A stretch of DNA of 64,000 nucleotides from DATLGB01 sp963726825 (GTDB taxonomy: Bacteria; Actinomycetota; Thermoleophilia; Solirubrobacterales; Solirubrobacteraceae). The notes under the pieces are model-generated. The model made no database searches. It worked only from the letters and a program-made list of their open reading frames with translations, and was not told the DNA's origin. Location: the NCBI GenBank assembly GCA_963726825.1, contig CAVSDT010000002.1:1240001-1304000 (forward strand). Reading direction: 5' to 3'. The position numbers were made by a program, and so were the translations under genes. This document shows positions 50,049 to 58,633 of the stretch, in pieces. Position 1 is the stretch's first letter; each line of letters starts with the position of its first letter.

Positions 50049-50806
50049 CGCGGGCGCATCGGGATGCCTGCCGCGGCCAGCTCGCCGCGCACGGCCTCGA
50101 TCGAGTGCTGCCCGTAGTGGAAGATGGAGGCGGCCAGCACCGCGTCGGCTCCCGCCTGGATGCCGTCGACCATGTCCTGGGGCCCACCGACGCCGCCGGA
50201 GGCGATCACCGGGACGTCGATCGCGGCGGCGACGGCGGACACCAGCTCGAGGTCGTAGCCGTCCTTCGTGCCGTCGCGGTCCATCGAGGTCAGCAGGATC
50301 TCCCCCGCCCCGCGCTGCACGCCCTCGCGCACCCACTCCAGCGCGTCTCGTCCGGTCGCCTCGCGGCCGCCGGCCACGACGACCTCCCAGCCCCCGCCGT
50401 CGGGCCGGCGGCGGGCGTCGACGGCCAGCACGACGCACTGCGTCCCGAGGCGCTCGGCCATCTCGGTCAGCAGGGCCGGCCGGGCGACCGCCGCCGAGTT
50501 GACCGACACCTTGTCGGCCCCGGCGTCCAGCACGGCCTGGGCGTCTTCCACGGTGCGCACGCCACCGCCGATCGTGAACGGGACGAAGACCTCGTCCGCC
50601 GCCCGCCGCGCGAGCTCGACGACCGTGGCGCGCTTGTCCGAGGTCGCGGTGATGTCGAGGAAGATCACCTCGTCGGCGCCCTCCGCGTCGTAGTGCGCGG
50701 CGAGCTCCACGGGGTCCCCCGCATCGCGGATGTCGATGAACCGCGTCCCCTTGACGACGCGGCCGGCGTCGACGTCCATGCACGGGATGATGCGCTTGTA
50801 GTGCAC
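50045..50806 (-). CDS. hisF: Imidazole glycerol phosphate synthase, cyclase subunit
   Basis: 253 residues from GTG. Two-fold TIM barrel with RIIPCMDVDAGRVVKGTRF (catalytic Asp) and ILLTSMDRDGTKDGYDLEL (second Asp). It uses ammonia from HisH to make IGP and AICAR. It is the last gene of the leftward his operon, 4 nt after hisA, and converges on the epoxide hydrolase gene with a 4-nt overlap. Confidence 0.97.
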   Translation of the reverse strand: MHYKRIIPCMDVDAGRVVKGTRFIDIRDAGDPVELAAHYDAEGADEVIFLDITATSDKRATVVELARRAADEVFVPFTIGGGVRTVEDAQAVLDAGADKVSVNSAAVARPALLTEMAERLGTQCVVLAVDARRRPDGGGWEVVVAGGREATGRDALEWVREGVQRGAGEILLTSMDRDGTKDGYDLELVSAVAAAIDVPVIASGGVGGPQDMVDGIQAGADAVLAASIFHYGQHSIEAVRGELAAAGIPMRPR

Positions 50807-50810
50807 CGGC

Positions 50811-51536
50811 TCAGGCCGTCAGCGCGGCCTGGCCCTCGCGCACGGAGAAGGCCTGCTCGTAGAGCGCCTTGCCCGAGATCACGCCGGCGAGGTTGAGCAG
50901 CCGCAGCTGCGCGAGCGCCTTGAGGTCGTCGACGGTGCCGACGCCGCCGGAGTAGACCCAGCGGCCGCGCACCGCCGCGGCGATCGCCTTGACGTCCTCG
51001 AGGTCGGGGCCCTCGAGCATCCCGTCGCGGTCGGCGTCGGTGTAGACGAACTTGCGCACCCCGCGGTCCTGCATCGCGACGATCGCGTCCGTCGCGGCGA
51101 GCTCGCTCGTCTCGGTCCAGCCGGAGGTCGAGACCATGCCGCCGCGCACGTCGACGGCGACGACGACCTGGCCACCGAAGCGGGCCACGCACTCGTCGAG
51201 CAGATCGAGATCGCGGAAGGCGGCGGTGCCGAGGATGACGCGGTGCGCACCGGCCTCGAGTGCCGCCTCGACGGCCTGCACGGACCGCAGCCCGCCGCCG
51301 TACTGCACGGGACGACCGGTCTCCGCGGCGATCTTCGCCAGGTGCTCGAGCGACCGGGGCTCGCCGTGGCGGGCGCCGTCGAGGTCGACGACGTGGAGCC
51401 AGCGCGCGCCGGCCTGCACCCACGCCTTCGCGGCTTCCAGCGGGGTGTCCGCGTACACCGTCTCGTCCTCGAAGTCCCCCTGCCGGAGGCGGACCGCGCG
51501 GCCGTTCTGGATGTCGATGGCGGGATAGAGGATCAT
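50811..51536 (-). CDS. hisA: ProFAR isomerase
   Basis: 241 residues. A TIM barrel with ILYPAIDIQNGRAVRLRQGD (catalytic Asp) and YTDADRDGMLEGPDLEDV (second acid). The motif GGLRSVQAVEAALEAGAHRV binds phosphate. In some actinobacteria this enzyme (PriA) also serves tryptophan synthesis; I could not find trp genes in the window, so HisA alone is assigned. ATGA overlap with hisH. Confidence 0.95.
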   Translation of the reverse strand: MILYPAIDIQNGRAVRLRQGDFEDETVYADTPLEAAKAWVQAGARWLHVVDLDGARHGEPRSLEHLAKIAAETGRPVQYGGGLRSVQAVEAALEAGAHRVILGTAAFRDLDLLDECVARFGGQVVVAVDVRGGMVSTSGWTETSELAATDAIVAMQDRGVRKFVYTDADRDGMLEGPDLEDVKAIAAAVRGRWVYSGGVGTVDDLKALAQLRLLNLAGVISGKALYEQAFSVREGQAALTA

Positions 51537-52153
51537 GCCGCGGGCACCGAGGCGCAGACCCGGGCGAAGTTGCGCAGGAGCGCGAGGCCGTCGCGGGAGG
51601 ACTTCTCCGGGTGGAACTGCACGCCGAAGACGCTGTCGCGCTCGACGACGGTGGCGAACGTCTCCCCGTGCGTCGTCGTGGCGACCACGTCGGCCGGGTC
51701 GGCGGGCCGGCAGGCGAGCGAGTGCACGTGGTAGAAGGCCACGTCGCCGAGATCGCCGGTCAGCCGGGCGGGCCGCGTGCGGGTCACGAGGCTCCAGCCG
51801 ATGTGCGGCAGCCGCTCGCCCTGCGGATCCAGGTAGGTCACGTCGCCGGCCAGCAGGCCGAGCCCGGTGGCGCCGCCGTGCTCGCTCGAGCCGTCGAAGA
51901 GCAGCTGCATGCCGAGGCAGATGCCCAGCAGCGGCACCCCGGCGGCGGCGCGCTCACGCAGCAGGTCGCTCATGCCCAGCCCGTCGAGCGCGGTCATCGC
52001 GGCCGGGAACGCCCCGACCCCGGGCAGCACGATCCCGTCCGCGGAGCGGATCGTCGCCGCGTCGCGCGTGATCGTGGCGGCCGCGCCGACGTGATGGAGC
52101 GCCTTCTCGACGCTGCGCCGGTTGCCCATCCCGTAGTCGAGGACGGCGATCAC
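51533..52153 (-). CDS. hisH: Imidazole glycerol phosphate synthase, glutaminase subunit
   Basis: 206 residues from a GTG overlapping the hisB stop (GTGA). It is a class I glutamine amidotransferase with nucleophile Cys in LLGICLGMQLLFDGSSE and His-Glu in VFGVQFHPEKSSRDG. YGMGNRRSVEKALHHVG is the HisH N-terminus. It delivers ammonia to HisF. hisH-hisA-hisF order is standard. Confidence 0.96.
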   Translation of the reverse strand: MIAVLDYGMGNRRSVEKALHHVGAAATITRDAATIRSADGIVLPGVGAFPAAMTALDGLGMSDLLRERAAAGVPLLGICLGMQLLFDGSSEHGGATGLGLLAGDVTYLDPQGERLPHIGWSLVTRTRPARLTGDLGDVAFYHVHSLACRPADPADVVATTTHGETFATVVERDSVFGVQFHPEKSSRDGLALLRNFARVCASVPAA

Positions 52154-52755
52154 GTCAGCGTTCCCTTCGTCGACGGCACGCCGGTCTCGTCGGGGTCCAC
52201 GGAGACGGCGACGCGCAGTGCGCGGGCGACGGCCTTGAAGCACGCCTCGATCATGTGGTGGGCGTTCGTGCCCGCCTGGAGCTCGACGTGGAGGGTCAGG
52301 CGCGCGGCCGAGGCGATCGCGCGGAAGAACTCCTCCGCGAGCTCGTGCTCGAACCCGCCGGTGACGCCGGCCGGGATCGGCAGGCCCTCCCAGACGAGGA
52401 ACGGCCGCCCGGAGAGGTCGACGGCGGCGGCGGCGCGCGCCTCGTCCATCGGGACGACGGCGTGCCCGTAGCGGCGGATGCCCCGGCGGTCGCCCAGCGC
52501 GCGGTCCAGCGCCTGGCCGAGCACGATCCCGGTGTCCTCCGCGGTGTGGTGGGACCCCGTCTGCAGGTCGCCCCTGACCGCCACCTCGAGGTCGAGCCGG
52601 CCGTGGCGGGCGAGCAGGTCGAGCATGTGGTCGAGGAAGCCGACGCCCGTGGCCCGGGTGCCGGCGCCGGTGCCGTCGAGGCCGAGGGCGAGGGTGACGT
52701 CGGTCTCCCCCGTCGTGCGGGTGATCTCGGCGCTGCGGGTGCGAAGCTCGCTCAT
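52150..52755 (-). CDS. hisB: Imidazoleglycerol-phosphate dehydratase
   Basis: 201 residues; monofunctional type without the phosphatase domain. Manganese-site motifs are GFLDHMLDLLARHGRLDLEV, GSHHTAEDTGIVLGQALD, EHELAEEFFRAIA and LHVELQAGTNAHHMIEACFK. The start at 52755 gives the normal N-terminus (SELRTRSAEITRTTGETDV). It lies 7 nt downstream of hisD. Confidence 0.96.
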   Translation of the reverse strand: MSELRTRSAEITRTTGETDVTLALGLDGTGAGTRATGVGFLDHMLDLLARHGRLDLEVAVRGDLQTGSHHTAEDTGIVLGQALDRALGDRRGIRRYGHAVVPMDEARAAAAVDLSGRPFLVWEGLPIPAGVTGGFEHELAEEFFRAIASAARLTLHVELQAGTNAHHMIEACFKAVARALRVAVSVDPDETGVPSTKGTLT

Positions 52756-52762
52756 CGGCGCG

Positions 52763-54001
52763 TCAGTCTCGCAGGCCGAGGCGGGCGGCCATCGAGCGGG
52801 CGTGGGCGTCGAAGCCTTCGGCACGGGCGATCTCGGCCCCGAGCGGCGCCAGCGCGGCAGCGGCCTCGCGGCCGATGTGGACCTCGGTCTGCACGCGCAG
52901 GAAGTGGCGCACGTTGAGGCCGGAGGCGAAGCGCGCCGCCCCCTCGGTGGGGAGGACGTGGTTTGACCCCGCGAGGTAGTCGCCGAACGCGGTCCCCGCC
53001 GCCGCCCCCACGAACACGCACCCGGCGCGCGTGACGCGCGGCGCGAGGGCCTCCGCCGCAGGACCCATCAGCTGCAGGTGCTCGGGCGCGAACGCCTCGG
53101 CGACGGCGAGGGCGGCCTCGGGCCCGTCGACCTCGACGAGCGCCAGCAGGGCCGGGGCGACGTCGCCGCAGCGCTCCGCCACCCGGTCGAGGAACGCGCC
53201 GTCGGGCGCGCAGACGACGACGGCGGACCCCGCGCCGTGCTCGGCCTGGCCCAGCGCGTCGAGCGCCACCGCCTCGGCGGTCACGCCGGCGGGATCGGCG
53301 AGCACGACGAGATCGCTCGGCCCGGCGAAGCCGTCGATCCCGACCTGACCGAACACCTGTCGCTTGGCCTCCTGGGCGTACAGCGACCCCGGGCCGACGA
53401 TCACGTCGACCGGCTCGACCGTCTCGGTGCCGTAGGCCAGCGCGGCCACCGCGTGGGCGCCGCCGATCGCGTAGACCTCCTCCACCCCGGCCAGCGCGCA
53501 GACGGCGAGCGCGACGGGATGGGAGGCGACGGCGGCGATCCCGGGCACGCCGGCGGCCTGCGCCGTCGCGATCCCCATCACGAGCGAGGACGGGTACGGC
53601 GCCTGTCCCGCGGGGGCGTAGACGCCGGCGCGGTGGACCGGGACCTCGCGGACGCGGAGCTCCTGGCCCTGGGGCAGCGTCAGGACGCGGTCCCCGACGA
53701 GGGACGCGCGGGCGACGGCCCCGACGTTGGTCAGCGCGAGCTCGAGCGCGGCGTGGAGCTTCGGGCCGATCGCGGCAAGCGCCGCGGCGAGCTCCTCCGG
53801 CGACACCCGCAGCGAGCGCGCCGGCCCGGACGAGAAGCGATCCTCGTAGCGGACGAGGGCCGCGTCGCCCTCCGAGCGGACGGCGGTGATGACCTCACGC
53901 ACGGCGCCGGCGACGGTCGTGCCCGTGGGCACGAGGCGCCGGATGCGGGCGGCGACGGCGGCGGCGCCGGCGACGTCGGACCGCACCCGCTCAGCGGGCA
54001 C
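52763..54001 (-). CDS. hisD: Histidinol dehydrogenase
   Basis: 412 residues from a GTG that overlaps the hisG 3' end by 11 nt. It oxidises histidinol to histidine in two NAD steps. Motifs are VPVHRAGVYAPAGQAPYPSS, VDVIVGPGSLYAQEAKRQVF, LGQAEHGAGSAVVVCAPD (zinc ligands Gln/His) and GSNHVLPTEGAARFASGLNV. ARSMAARL at the C-terminus is typical. Confidence 0.96.
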   Translation of the reverse strand: MPAERVRSDVAGAAAVAARIRRLVPTGTTVAGAVREVITAVRSEGDAALVRYEDRFSSGPARSLRVSPEELAAALAAIGPKLHAALELALTNVGAVARASLVGDRVLTLPQGQELRVREVPVHRAGVYAPAGQAPYPSSLVMGIATAQAAGVPGIAAVASHPVALAVCALAGVEEVYAIGGAHAVAALAYGTETVEPVDVIVGPGSLYAQEAKRQVFGQVGIDGFAGPSDLVVLADPAGVTAEAVALDALGQAEHGAGSAVVVCAPDGAFLDRVAERCGDVAPALLALVEVDGPEAALAVAEAFAPEHLQLMGPAAEALAPRVTRAGCVFVGAAAGTAFGDYLAGSNHVLPTEGAARFASGLNVRHFLRVQTEVHIGREAAAALAPLGAEIARAEGFDAHARSMAARLGLRD

Positions 54002-54623
54002 GCAGGCGCTCCAGCAGCGCGTCCACGGCAGCGGCCTTGGTCCGGTAGGCCACGGGGTTGGCGATCAGCCGGGCGGTGGAGTGAAACAGCTCCTCGCGGA
54101 CGACGAGGCCGTTCTCGCGCAGCGTCGTCCCGGTCTGGGTGAGGTCGACGATGCCCTCCGCGAGACCGGTCAGCGGCGCGAGCTCGTGAGAGCCCTTGAT
54201 CTCGACGAGCTCGACCTGGCGGCCTGTCGCCTCGAAGTGGCGCTGGGCGCAGCGGACGTACTTCGTCGCGATCCGCATCACGCCGAGGCGGCGCAGCGCG
54301 GCCTCGGCGGGGTCGTCGCCGGCCTTCGTGGCGAGCACCATCGTGGTGCCCCCGAAGCCGAGGTCGAGCAGCTCGACGACCTCGCGCTCGGACTGCTCGC
54401 GCAGGACGTCCTTGCCGGTGATGCCGACGTCGGCGGCGCCGTTCTCGACGTAGGTCGGGACGTCGGACGGCCGCATCGTGACGATGCCCACGTCCTCGAA
54501 CAGGAGCTTGCGGTCGTTGGCCCGCACCTCGCGCGTGTCGATCCCGACCGCGTCGAGGACGTCGAGCGTCTCGTCCATCAGCGCGCCGCGCGGGACGGCG
54601 ATGGTGAGGCCGGTGGGGCTCAC
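53991..54623 (-). CDS. hisG: ATP phosphoribosyltransferase, short form
   Basis: 210 residues, lacking the C-terminal regulatory domain. It therefore needs the HisZ partner, which is encoded immediately upstream. It is the first step of histidine synthesis, joining ATP and PRPP. The motifs are LTIAVPRGALMDETLDVLDA, VTMRPSDVPTYVENGAADVG and the PRPP site EGIVDLTQTGTTLRENGL. The GTG start overlaps the hisZ stop (GTGA). Confidence 0.94.
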   Translation of the reverse strand: MSPTGLTIAVPRGALMDETLDVLDAVGIDTREVRANDRKLLFEDVGIVTMRPSDVPTYVENGAADVGITGKDVLREQSEREVVELLDLGFGGTTMVLATKAGDDPAEAALRRLGVMRIATKYVRCAQRHFEATGRQVELVEIKGSHELAPLTGLAEGIVDLTQTGTTLRENGLVVREELFHSTARLIANPVAYRTKAAAVDALLERLRAR

Positions 54624-55555
54624 GCCGCCTCGCTCACGAGCGCGCCGTGGACCCGGGCGACGTCGAGCGCCCAGCCGACGGCGGGCATCGGGCGGCCGAA
54701 GCGGCCGATCAGCTCGTCGTAGCGGCCGCCGCCGCCGAGCGGGACGCCGCTGGCGGGGTCGAGCACCTCGAAGATCGCGCCGGTGTAGTAGCCGAGGTCG
54801 CGCAGGAGGCCGAGATCGAAGATCAGGCGCGCGCGCACGTCGGCGGGCAGCAGGTCGTGGATCTGGCGCAGGCCCTCGGCGACGGCGCCCGCCCGGTCGA
54901 GGACCGCGAGGCCCCCGCGCAGCTGCGGCACCTCGAGCAGCTCGGCGGACGCGCCGGCGGCGCGGACCTCGCGTTCGAGCCCGACGAGGTCGCGCGTGAC
55001 GAGCTCGTGGAGCAGGCGGTCGCGGGCGTCCCCCTCGATCCCCTCGGCGTCCAGCAGCTCGGGGAACAGCCGGGCGGAGCCGAGTGCGACCTTGTGGCCG
55101 CCCAGCCCGGCGGCGTCGAGCGCGCGCACGCAGGTCTCGAGCGCCTCCGCGGTCCCCTCGGGCCCGGCGACGCCGACGAGCTCGACGCCCGCCTGGAGCT
55201 GCTCGCGCGACTCGCCGCGCTGCGGACGCACGGCCCGATAGGCGCGCTGGACGTAGCAGAGGCGCAGCGGCGGCTCGACGTCGGCATAGCGCGTGGCCAC
55301 GACCCGCGCGATCGGGATCGTCATGTCCGAGCGCAGCGCGAGCACCTGCCCGAGCTCGTCGAAGAGCCGGTAGGCGGGCTTGCCCGCGGCGGCGTCCCCC
55401 GTGCGCAGGACCGCCTCGTGCTCGAGCGCCGGCGTGTAGACCTCGCCGTAGCCCGCACCGTCGAAGACGCCGCGGATCGCGGTCTCGATCGCCCGCAGCT
55501 CGCGCATCTCCTCGGGCAGCACGTCACGCGTGCCGGATGGGACCGGGTGCATCAC
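54620..55555 (-). CDS. hisZ: ATP phosphoribosyltransferase regulatory subunit
   Basis: 311 residues. It resembles the catalytic core of histidyl-tRNA synthetase (VPSGTRDVLPEEMRELRAIE; LALRSDMTIPIARVVATRYA; QLQAGVELVGVAG; LGYYTGAIFEVLDPASGVPL; GGGGRYDELIGRFGRPMPAV) but lacks an anticodon-binding domain, which fits HisZ. It forms the octameric enzyme with short HisG and carries feedback inhibition. It lies 24 nt downstream of murA. Confidence 0.93.
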   Translation of the reverse strand: MMHPVPSGTRDVLPEEMRELRAIETAIRGVFDGAGYGEVYTPALEHEAVLRTGDAAAGKPAYRLFDELGQVLALRSDMTIPIARVVATRYADVEPPLRLCYVQRAYRAVRPQRGESREQLQAGVELVGVAGPEGTAEALETCVRALDAAGLGGHKVALGSARLFPELLDAEGIEGDARDRLLHELVTRDLVGLEREVRAAGASAELLEVPQLRGGLAVLDRAGAVAEGLRQIHDLLPADVRARLIFDLGLLRDLGYYTGAIFEVLDPASGVPLGGGGRYDELIGRFGRPMPAVGWALDVARVHGALVSEAA

Positions 55556-55579
55556 GACCGAGAGGCTACGGCGACGGCG

Positions 55580-56866
55580 CTAGGCGGCGACGCGCTCGAC
55601 CTGCGCCCCGAGGGCGCGCAGGCGGGTGTCGATCTGCTCGTAGCCGCGGTCGATCTGCTCGATCGAGCCGATCTCGGATTCGCCCTCCGCGCACAGCGCG
55701 GCGATCAGCATCGCCATCCCGGCTCGGATGTCGGGCGAGACGAGCTTGGATCCGCGCAGGCGGGTGGCGCCCGAGACGACGACGCGGTGCGGGTCGCAGA
55801 GGATGATGTTGGCGCCCATCGCGACGAGCTTGTCCGTGAACACCAGGCGGTTCTCGAACATCTTCTCGAACACGAGCACCGACCCCTCCGACTGCGTCGC
55901 GAGCGCGACGGCGATGGAGGTCAGGTCGGCCGGGAACGCCGGCCAGGGGCCGTCCTCGACCTTGATCTGGTAGCCGCCGTGGTCGCGGCTCATGACGAGC
56001 TTCTGCCCGCCGGGCACGAGGACGTCGTCGCCGTCGAAGGTCGACTGGAGACCGAGCCGCGCGAAGGCCAGCCGGATCATCCGCAGGTCGTCGGAGACGC
56101 AGTCCTTGATCCGCAGCTCGCCGCCGGTGACGCCGGCGAGGGCCATGAAGGAGGCGATCTCGATGTGGTCCGGGCCCACCCAGTGCTCGCAGCCCGAGAG
56201 CCGGTCGACGCCGTGGATGGTCAGGACGTTGGAGGAGATGCCCTCGATCGCGGCGCCCATGCGCACGAGCATCCGCGCGAGGTCCTGGACGTGCGGCTCG
56301 CAGGCGGCGTTGCGGATGACGGTGGTGCCGGGCGTCAGCGCGGCGGCCATCAAGGCGTTCTCGGTGCCCATCACCGACGGCTCGTCCATGAAGAAGTCGA
56401 CGGCCTGCAGGCCGGCATCGGGCGCGGTGATGTTGACGTCCCGACCGTGCTCGACGTGCGCGCCGAGCGCGAGGAAGGCGTCGAGGTGCGGATCGAGGCG
56501 GCGGCGGCCGATCACGTCACCGCCGGGCGGCGGCATCAGCGCGGAGCCGAAGCGCGCGAGCAGGGGGCCGGCGACGAGGAACGAGGCGCGGATGCGCTCG
56601 GAGATGGACGCGTCGACCGTCGTGGACGGGATGGAGCGCGCCGTGAGGGAGATCGTGTGCTCGTCACGCCACGCGACCTCGGTGCCGAGGGACGCGAGCA
56701 GCTCGATCATCGCCTCGGTGTCGCGAATGCGCGGCACGTTGTGCAGGACGACCTCGTCCTCGGTCAGGAGGGCGCAGGCGAGCAGCGGAAGGGCAGCGTT
56801 CTTGTTGCCGGCAGGCACGACCGTGCCGGACAACGGGACGCCGCCGTGGATGAGGAACTTCTCCAT
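55580..56866 (-). CDS. murA: UDP-N-acetylglucosamine 1-carboxyvinyltransferase (Asp-type MurA)
   Basis: 428 residues. First committed step of peptidoglycan synthesis, adding enolpyruvate to UDP-GlcNAc. Motifs are GGVPLSGTVVPAGNKNAALP, LLACALLTEDEVVLHNVP and DHGGYQIKVEDGPWPAFPAD. The catalytic loop reads PPPGGDVIGRRRLDPH, with Asp117 where most MurA proteins have the Cys that fosfomycin alkylates. Asp at this place is known to leave the enzyme active but fosfomycin-resistant. The start at 56866 fits the family N-terminus (MEKFLIHGG). It is divergent from an HD-domain gene 58 nt away. Confidence 0.94.
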   Translation of the reverse strand: MEKFLIHGGVPLSGTVVPAGNKNAALPLLACALLTEDEVVLHNVPRIRDTEAMIELLASLGTEVAWRDEHTISLTARSIPSTTVDASISERIRASFLVAGPLLARFGSALMPPPGGDVIGRRRLDPHLDAFLALGAHVEHGRDVNITAPDAGLQAVDFFMDEPSVMGTENALMAAALTPGTTVIRNAACEPHVQDLARMLVRMGAAIEGISSNVLTIHGVDRLSGCEHWVGPDHIEIASFMALAGVTGGELRIKDCVSDDLRMIRLAFARLGLQSTFDGDDVLVPGGQKLVMSRDHGGYQIKVEDGPWPAFPADLTSIAVALATQSEGSVLVFEKMFENRLVFTDKLVAMGANIILCDPHRVVVSGATRLRGSKLVSPDIRAGMAMLIAALCAEGESEIGSIEQIDRGYEQIDTRLRALGAQVERVAA

Positions 56867-56924
56867 GGGCGTGTTGGGGCCCCGCGACGCGGAATCGGCG
56901 GCGGGGCGCGTTAAGGTACCAGCC

Positions 56925-57512
56925 ATGTCCGGAGCCCTTTCGCCGACGGAGGCGTGGTCCCTCGTCTGCGAGTGGACCGAGTCCGATTCGCTGCGCCGCC
57001 ACATGCTCGCCGTCGCCACCGCCCTCCGGGCCTACGCGCCCCGCTACGGCGGCGATCCGGACGAGTGGGAGGCCGTGGGACTCCTGCACGACCTCGACTA
57101 CGAGCGCCATCCGGATCTCGAGACGGGGCACCCGCGCATCGCGATGGAGTACCTCGCCGGCCGCGACGACGTCCCCGACCACTGGGTGCGCGCGATCGCC
57201 ACGCACGCCGACTACCTCGGCGTCCCGCGTGAGTCCGATCTCGAGCGGGCCCTGTTCGCCGTCGACGAGCTCTCGGGCTTCATCGCGGCGTGCGCCTACG
57301 TGCGGCCGCAGGGGATCGAGGGGCTGACGCCCAAGTCGGTGAAGAAGAAGCTCAAGACGCCGGCCTTCGCCGCGGCGATCTCCCGCGACGACGTCCGCGG
57401 CGGCGCGGAGGAGCTCGGCGTCGACTTCGACGAGCACGTCGCGTTCGTGATCGCGGCGCTCGAGACCCGCGCCGACGACCTCGGGCTGCGTGGTCGCGAG
57501 ACCGCCGCCTGA
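56925..57512 (+). CDS. HD-domain hydrolase
   Basis: 195 residues. HD-domain metal ligands appear as LRRHMLAVATALRAYA, GLLHDLDYERHPDL and AIATHADYLGVPRESDLER. The C-terminal VRPQGIEGLTPKSVKKKLKT is common in this actinobacterial subgroup. It is probably a phosphohydrolase of unknown substrate. It is preceded by TTAAGGTACC, which contains an AAGG ribosome-binding site. It lies 29 nt upstream of the dehydrogenase gene, likely cotranscribed. Confidence 0.87.
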   Translation: MSGALSPTEAWSLVCEWTESDSLRRHMLAVATALRAYAPRYGGDPDEWEAVGLLHDLDYERHPDLETGHPRIAMEYLAGRDDVPDHWVRAIATHADYLGVPRESDLERALFAVDELSGFIAACAYVRPQGIEGLTPKSVKKKLKTPAFAAAISRDDVRGGAEELGVDFDEHVAFVIAALETRADDLGLRGRETAA

Positions 57513-57541
57513 CCCCCTCGCTCGCGAGCTAGCCTGCCGCC

Positions 57542-58633
57542 ATGCCGCTCAAGGTGATCGTTCTCGAAGGCGACGAGACCGGACAGGAGCTGCTCGATGC
57601 CGCCCTGCGGGTCATGGATCCCGAGCTGCTCGGGGTCGAGCTCGAGCTCGAGCGCCACGACCTCTCCCTGGCCGCGCGCCGGGACTCCGACAACGGCTGC
57701 GTCCACGAGGCCGCCGTCGCGATGCGCGAGGCGGGCTTCGGCATCAAGGCCGCCACGGTCACCCCGGAGGGCTCAGACGACGTCGGCTCCCCCAACCGGA
57801 TCCTGCGCGAGGAGGTCGACGGCAAGGTCATCCTGCGCACCGGCCGCCGGATCCCGTCCGTCGTCGGCCCGGTCGCCGGCGTCCACTACCCCATCTGCGT
57901 CGTGCGCATGGCGACGGGCGACGCCTACGGCGCCGAGCAGTGGCGCGAAGCCGACGGTGACGATGAAGTCGCCTACCGGACGGAGCGCATCTCCCGGTCG
58001 ATCTGCAAGGCGGTGGCCGAGTACAGCTTCCGCGAGGCCGAGCGCATCGACGGCAAGGTCTACGGCGGGCCGAAGTGGACCGTCTCCCCCGTCTACGAGG
58101 GCATGCTCAAGGAGGAGATGGACGCCGCCGCCGAGCGCCATCCCGACGTCGAGTACCAGCCGGTGCTCGTCGACGCGCTCTACGCGGGCCTGATCTCCGG
58201 TGCGGCCGACCGCCCGCTCGTGATCCCGTCGCTGAACCGCGACGGCGACTGCATCTCCGATCTCGTGATGCCGATGTTCGGCTCGATCGCGGGCGCCGAG
58301 TCGGTGCTGCTCTCCTTCGACGACGACTTCGACGTCTCCGTCGCCATGGCCGAGGCCCCGCACGGCACGGCCCCGTCGCTGCAGGGCAAGGACCTCGCGA
58401 ACCCGATGGCGATGATCCTCGCGTGCGCCGCCGTGCTCGCGCAGGCGGCGACGAAGTCCACCGACGGCGCCGACCGGGCCTCGCGCGCGATCTACGAGGC
58501 GGTCCTCGAGGCCGTCGCGGGCGGGACGAAGACGATCGACCTCGGCGGCCACGCGACCACGACGGAGTTCACCGACGCCGTGAAGGACCGCGTCGCCCAC
58601 AAGGTCGACGCCTGGTCCTCGCTCGGTCGCTAG
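57542..58633 (+). CDS. Isocitrate/isopropylmalate dehydrogenase family protein
   Basis: 363 residues. The family is set by the metal-binding SLNRDGDCISDLVMPMFGSI and the NAD loop VAMAEAPHGTAPSLQGKDLA with NPMAMILACAAVLAQ. The N-terminal motif is VLEGDETGQELLDAAL, where GDGIG is usual. The substrate stretch ILRTGRRIPSVVGPVAGVHY lacks the classical isopropylmalate and isocitrate signatures. It probably oxidatively decarboxylates a 2-hydroxyacid with NAD or NADP. Which one is unclear; isocitrate is the best guess. It converges on a DUF389 gene with a 4-nt overlap. Confidence 0.83.
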   Translation: MPLKVIVLEGDETGQELLDAALRVMDPELLGVELELERHDLSLAARRDSDNGCVHEAAVAMREAGFGIKAATVTPEGSDDVGSPNRILREEVDGKVILRTGRRIPSVVGPVAGVHYPICVVRMATGDAYGAEQWREADGDDEVAYRTERISRSICKAVAEYSFREAERIDGKVYGGPKWTVSPVYEGMLKEEMDAAAERHPDVEYQPVLVDALYAGLISGAADRPLVIPSLNRDGDCISDLVMPMFGSIAGAESVLLSFDDDFDVSVAMAEAPHGTAPSLQGKDLANPMAMILACAAVLAQAATKSTDGADRASRAIYEAVLEAVAGGTKTIDLGGHATTTEFTDAVKDRVAHKVDAWSSLGR

